NCBI GenBank assembly: GCA_002361235.1
Contig: DESI01000093.1
Span: 1 to 13,761 of the forward strand
DNA: 13,761 nucleotides
Direction of reading: 5' to 3'
Source of the DNA: Porphyromonadaceae bacterium UBA3318
GTDB lineage: Bacteria > Bacteroidota > Bacteroidia > Bacteroidales > Muribaculaceae
Positions within the stretch are counted from its first letter, which is position 1, and every line of letters starts with the position of its first letter. This document shows positions 12,448 to 13,761 of this stretch, one piece after another. Position numbers and translations under genes: made by a program. The notes beneath the pieces were generated by a model, which did no database searches, was not told where the DNA came from, and saw only the letters and a list, made by a program, of their open reading frames with translations.

Positions 12448-13647
12448 ATGGCAGACGAGAAAAGAGATTATTACGAGGTGCTTGGCGTCAGCAAGGACGC
12501 TACCCCGGAAGAAATAAAGAAAGCGTATCGCAAGATGGCGGTCAAGTACCATCCTGACCGCAATCCGGGCGACAAGGCTGCCGAGGAGAAATTCAAGGAG
12601 GCCGCGGAAGCCTACGACGTGTTGAGTGATACGGAGAAGCGCGCCAAGTACGACAAGTTCGGCCACTCGATGGGTCCGCAGGGCTTCGGTGGCGGAGGCG
12701 GCTACGGCGGTTTCGGCGGCGGAATGTCGATGGAGGATATCTTCGCCCACTTCGGCGACATCTTCGGCGGACATTTCGGCGGGGCTGACTTCGGCGGCTT
12801 CGGCGGGGCTGCGGGCGCACGTCCGCGCCGGCACGTAAACAAGGGCACCGACCTTCGCATCACCGTCAAGGTGACGCTGAAGGACATCAAGGAGGGCGTC
12901 GACAAGAAGCTGAAGATTCCGATGCAGGTGGCATGTCCCCACTGCAAGGGCACCGGCGCCAAGGACGGCACGGCGTTCCATACGTGTCCGCGATGCAACG
13001 GTTCGGGTTATGTGACCACCGTGCAGCAGACCTTCATGGGCGCGATGCAGAGCCAGACCGTATGTCCCGAATGTAACGGCGAAGGAAAGATCGTAACCGA
13101 GAAGTGCCAGTATTGCAACGGCACGGGCGTGGAGAAGAAGGAGGAGATAGTGAGCTTCCACATTCCCGCCGGCGTAGAGGACGGCATGGTGCTGACATTG
13201 CGCGGCAAGGGCAACGCCCCCCGTGGTGGCGGCGTGAACGGCGACCTGCTGATCAAGATACAGGAGGAGAAGGATCCCGAACTGATACGCGACGAAAGCG
13301 ACCTGATCTATAACCTGATGCTGGACTTCCCGACGGCAGCGTTAGGCGGTCAGGCCGAGGTGCCGACCATCGACGGACGCGCACGCCTGAAGATAGCCCC
13401 CGGAACGCAGCCCGGCAAAGTGCTGAGACTCCGCGGCAAGGGTCTGCCTAAGATGAATTCCAGCCACGTGGGCGACCTGCTGGTCAACGTAATGGTCTAT
13501 GTGCCCGAGAATCTGACCGACACCGAGAAGGCAGCCATCGAAAGCCTGAAGGACGCACCGAACATAGTGCCCACCAAATCGACTTCCGACCGCATCTTCT
13601 CGAAGCTGCGCCATATCTTCTCGCGCGAGAAGGAAGGGGAGCAATAG
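12448..13647 (+). CDS. dnaJ: Type I DnaJ (Hsp40) co-chaperone
   Basis: It delivers unfolded proteins to DnaK and stimulates its ATPase. All four parts of a class I DnaJ are present. The J domain (1-75) has the invariant HPD at 35-37. A Gly/Phe-rich region (72-123) contains repeats such as GGYGGFGGG and DIFGGHFGG. The zinc region has four CxxCxGxG motifs: CPHCKGTG 163-170, CPRCNGSG 180-187, CPECNGEG 206-213 and CQYCNGTG 220-227. The C-terminal client-binding domains follow. The 399 residues are within the normal range, slightly longer than E. coli DnaJ because of the extended Gly/Phe stretch and a charged tail. It is the last gene of the grpE-dnaJ unit, with a terminator 54 nt after its stop. 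Confidence 0.97.
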   Translation: MADEKRDYYEVLGVSKDATPEEIKKAYRKMAVKYHPDRNPGDKAAEEKFKEAAEAYDVLSDTEKRAKYDKFGHSMGPQGFGGGGGYGGFGGGMSMEDIFAHFGDIFGGHFGGADFGGFGGAAGARPRRHVNKGTDLRITVKVTLKDIKEGVDKKLKIPMQVACPHCKGTGAKDGTAFHTCPRCNGSGYVTTVQQTFMGAMQSQTVCPECNGEGKIVTEKCQYCNGTGVEKKEEIVSFHIPAGVEDGMVLTLRGKGNAPRGGGVNGDLLIKIQEEKDPELIRDESDLIYNLMLDFPTAALGGQAEVPTIDGRARLKIAPGTQPGKVLRLRGKGLPKMNSSHVGDLLVNVMVYVPENLTDTEKAAIESLKDAPNIVPTKSTSDRIFSKLRHIFSREKEGEQ

Positions 13648-13686
13648 TTGAAAGAGTTGAAAAAGTTGAGAAAGTTAAGATAATAG
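13648..13686. repeat. GTTGAAAGAGTT spacer repeat, copy 2
   Basis: Directly after the dnaJ stop comes GTTGAAAGAGTT, then GAAAAAGTTG, then AGAAAGTTAAGATAATAG. Without the middle ten bases it matches the spacer after ribBA (7868-7899) apart from one or two bases. The text is internally repetitive in AAAGTTGA-like words. Confidence 0.5.
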
Positions 13687-13701
13687 CTAAGACGATAAAA
13701 T

Positions 13702-13741
13702 CAGGACCCGTCAGAGATGTCTGGCGGGTCCTGCTTTTTTA
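13702..13741 (+). terminator. Rho-independent terminator of grpE-dnaJ
   Basis: A 14-pair stem (13702-13715 with 13720-13733), with the core CAGGACCCG / CGGGTCCTG, one T-G wobble and a GATG loop, is followed by six T residues (13735-13740). It is a strong intrinsic terminator closing the chaperone unit. Confidence 0.9.
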
Positions 13742-13761
13742 ATTATTACTGTCCGCTAAAC

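Overview
The window reads as a chromosomal segment of a gut-type Bacteroidales bacterium, most likely of the Muribaculaceae/Prevotella kind (inference). Three lines support this. Promoters match the Bacteroidetes sigma consensus TTTG-N20-TAnnTTTG rather than the E. coli one. Most start codons lack a strong Shine-Dalgarno sequence. A DUF3822 gene sits directly upstream of rsmD, a familiar Bacteroidetes pairing, and a secreted protein ends in a YNLQGVRV...GLYIV tail typical of these organisms. All supported genes lie on the + strand.

Region 1 (1-1229) holds no convincing gene. It starts with a strong terminator (34-62) for a gene lying to the left. A dense repeat island follows: three 20-bp tandem units (61-120), purine-rich inverted arms around two REP-like palindromes (137-317), a 262-bp foldback element with perfect 32-bp terminal inverted repeats (391-652), and a 30-copy array of an 11-bp unit built on GGAGGTRAC (738-1073). 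A TAATTTTG promoter (1117-1124) then leads into Region 2.

Region 2 (1230-2362) is a secreted beta-rich protein with an N-terminal signal peptide and a C-terminal sorting-like tail. It is split by a frameshift near 1675-1697 and ends at a terminator (2331-2362). Region 3 (2363-2652) is a second repeat-filled spacer. It carries the same palindromes as the left island, including one copy with a compensatory base-pair change, and ends with a well-formed promoter.

Region 4 (2653-11581) is a run of closely spaced co-directional housekeeping genes: type I asparaginase (ansA), a DinF-like MATE transporter, a DUF3822 protein, the 16S rRNA methyltransferase RsmD, the bifunctional riboflavin enzyme RibBA, a large periplasmic S9 peptidase, and the isoprenoid kinase IspE. 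The peptidase and ispE overlap by 4 nt. Gaps are otherwise 20-57 nt, and an internal promoter-like box overlaps the MATE stop codon. Functionally it is a mixed set: amino-acid use, export, ribosome modification, cofactor and isoprenoid precursor synthesis, and peptide degradation.

Region 5 (11582-13741) is the chaperone pair grpE-dnaJ, the two co-chaperones of DnaK, closed by a strong terminator (13702-13741). The coding part is ordinary. The unusual content is the repeat architecture of the two spacers (1-1229 and 2305-2652). I did not find a recognisable new defence, mobile or biosynthetic system.
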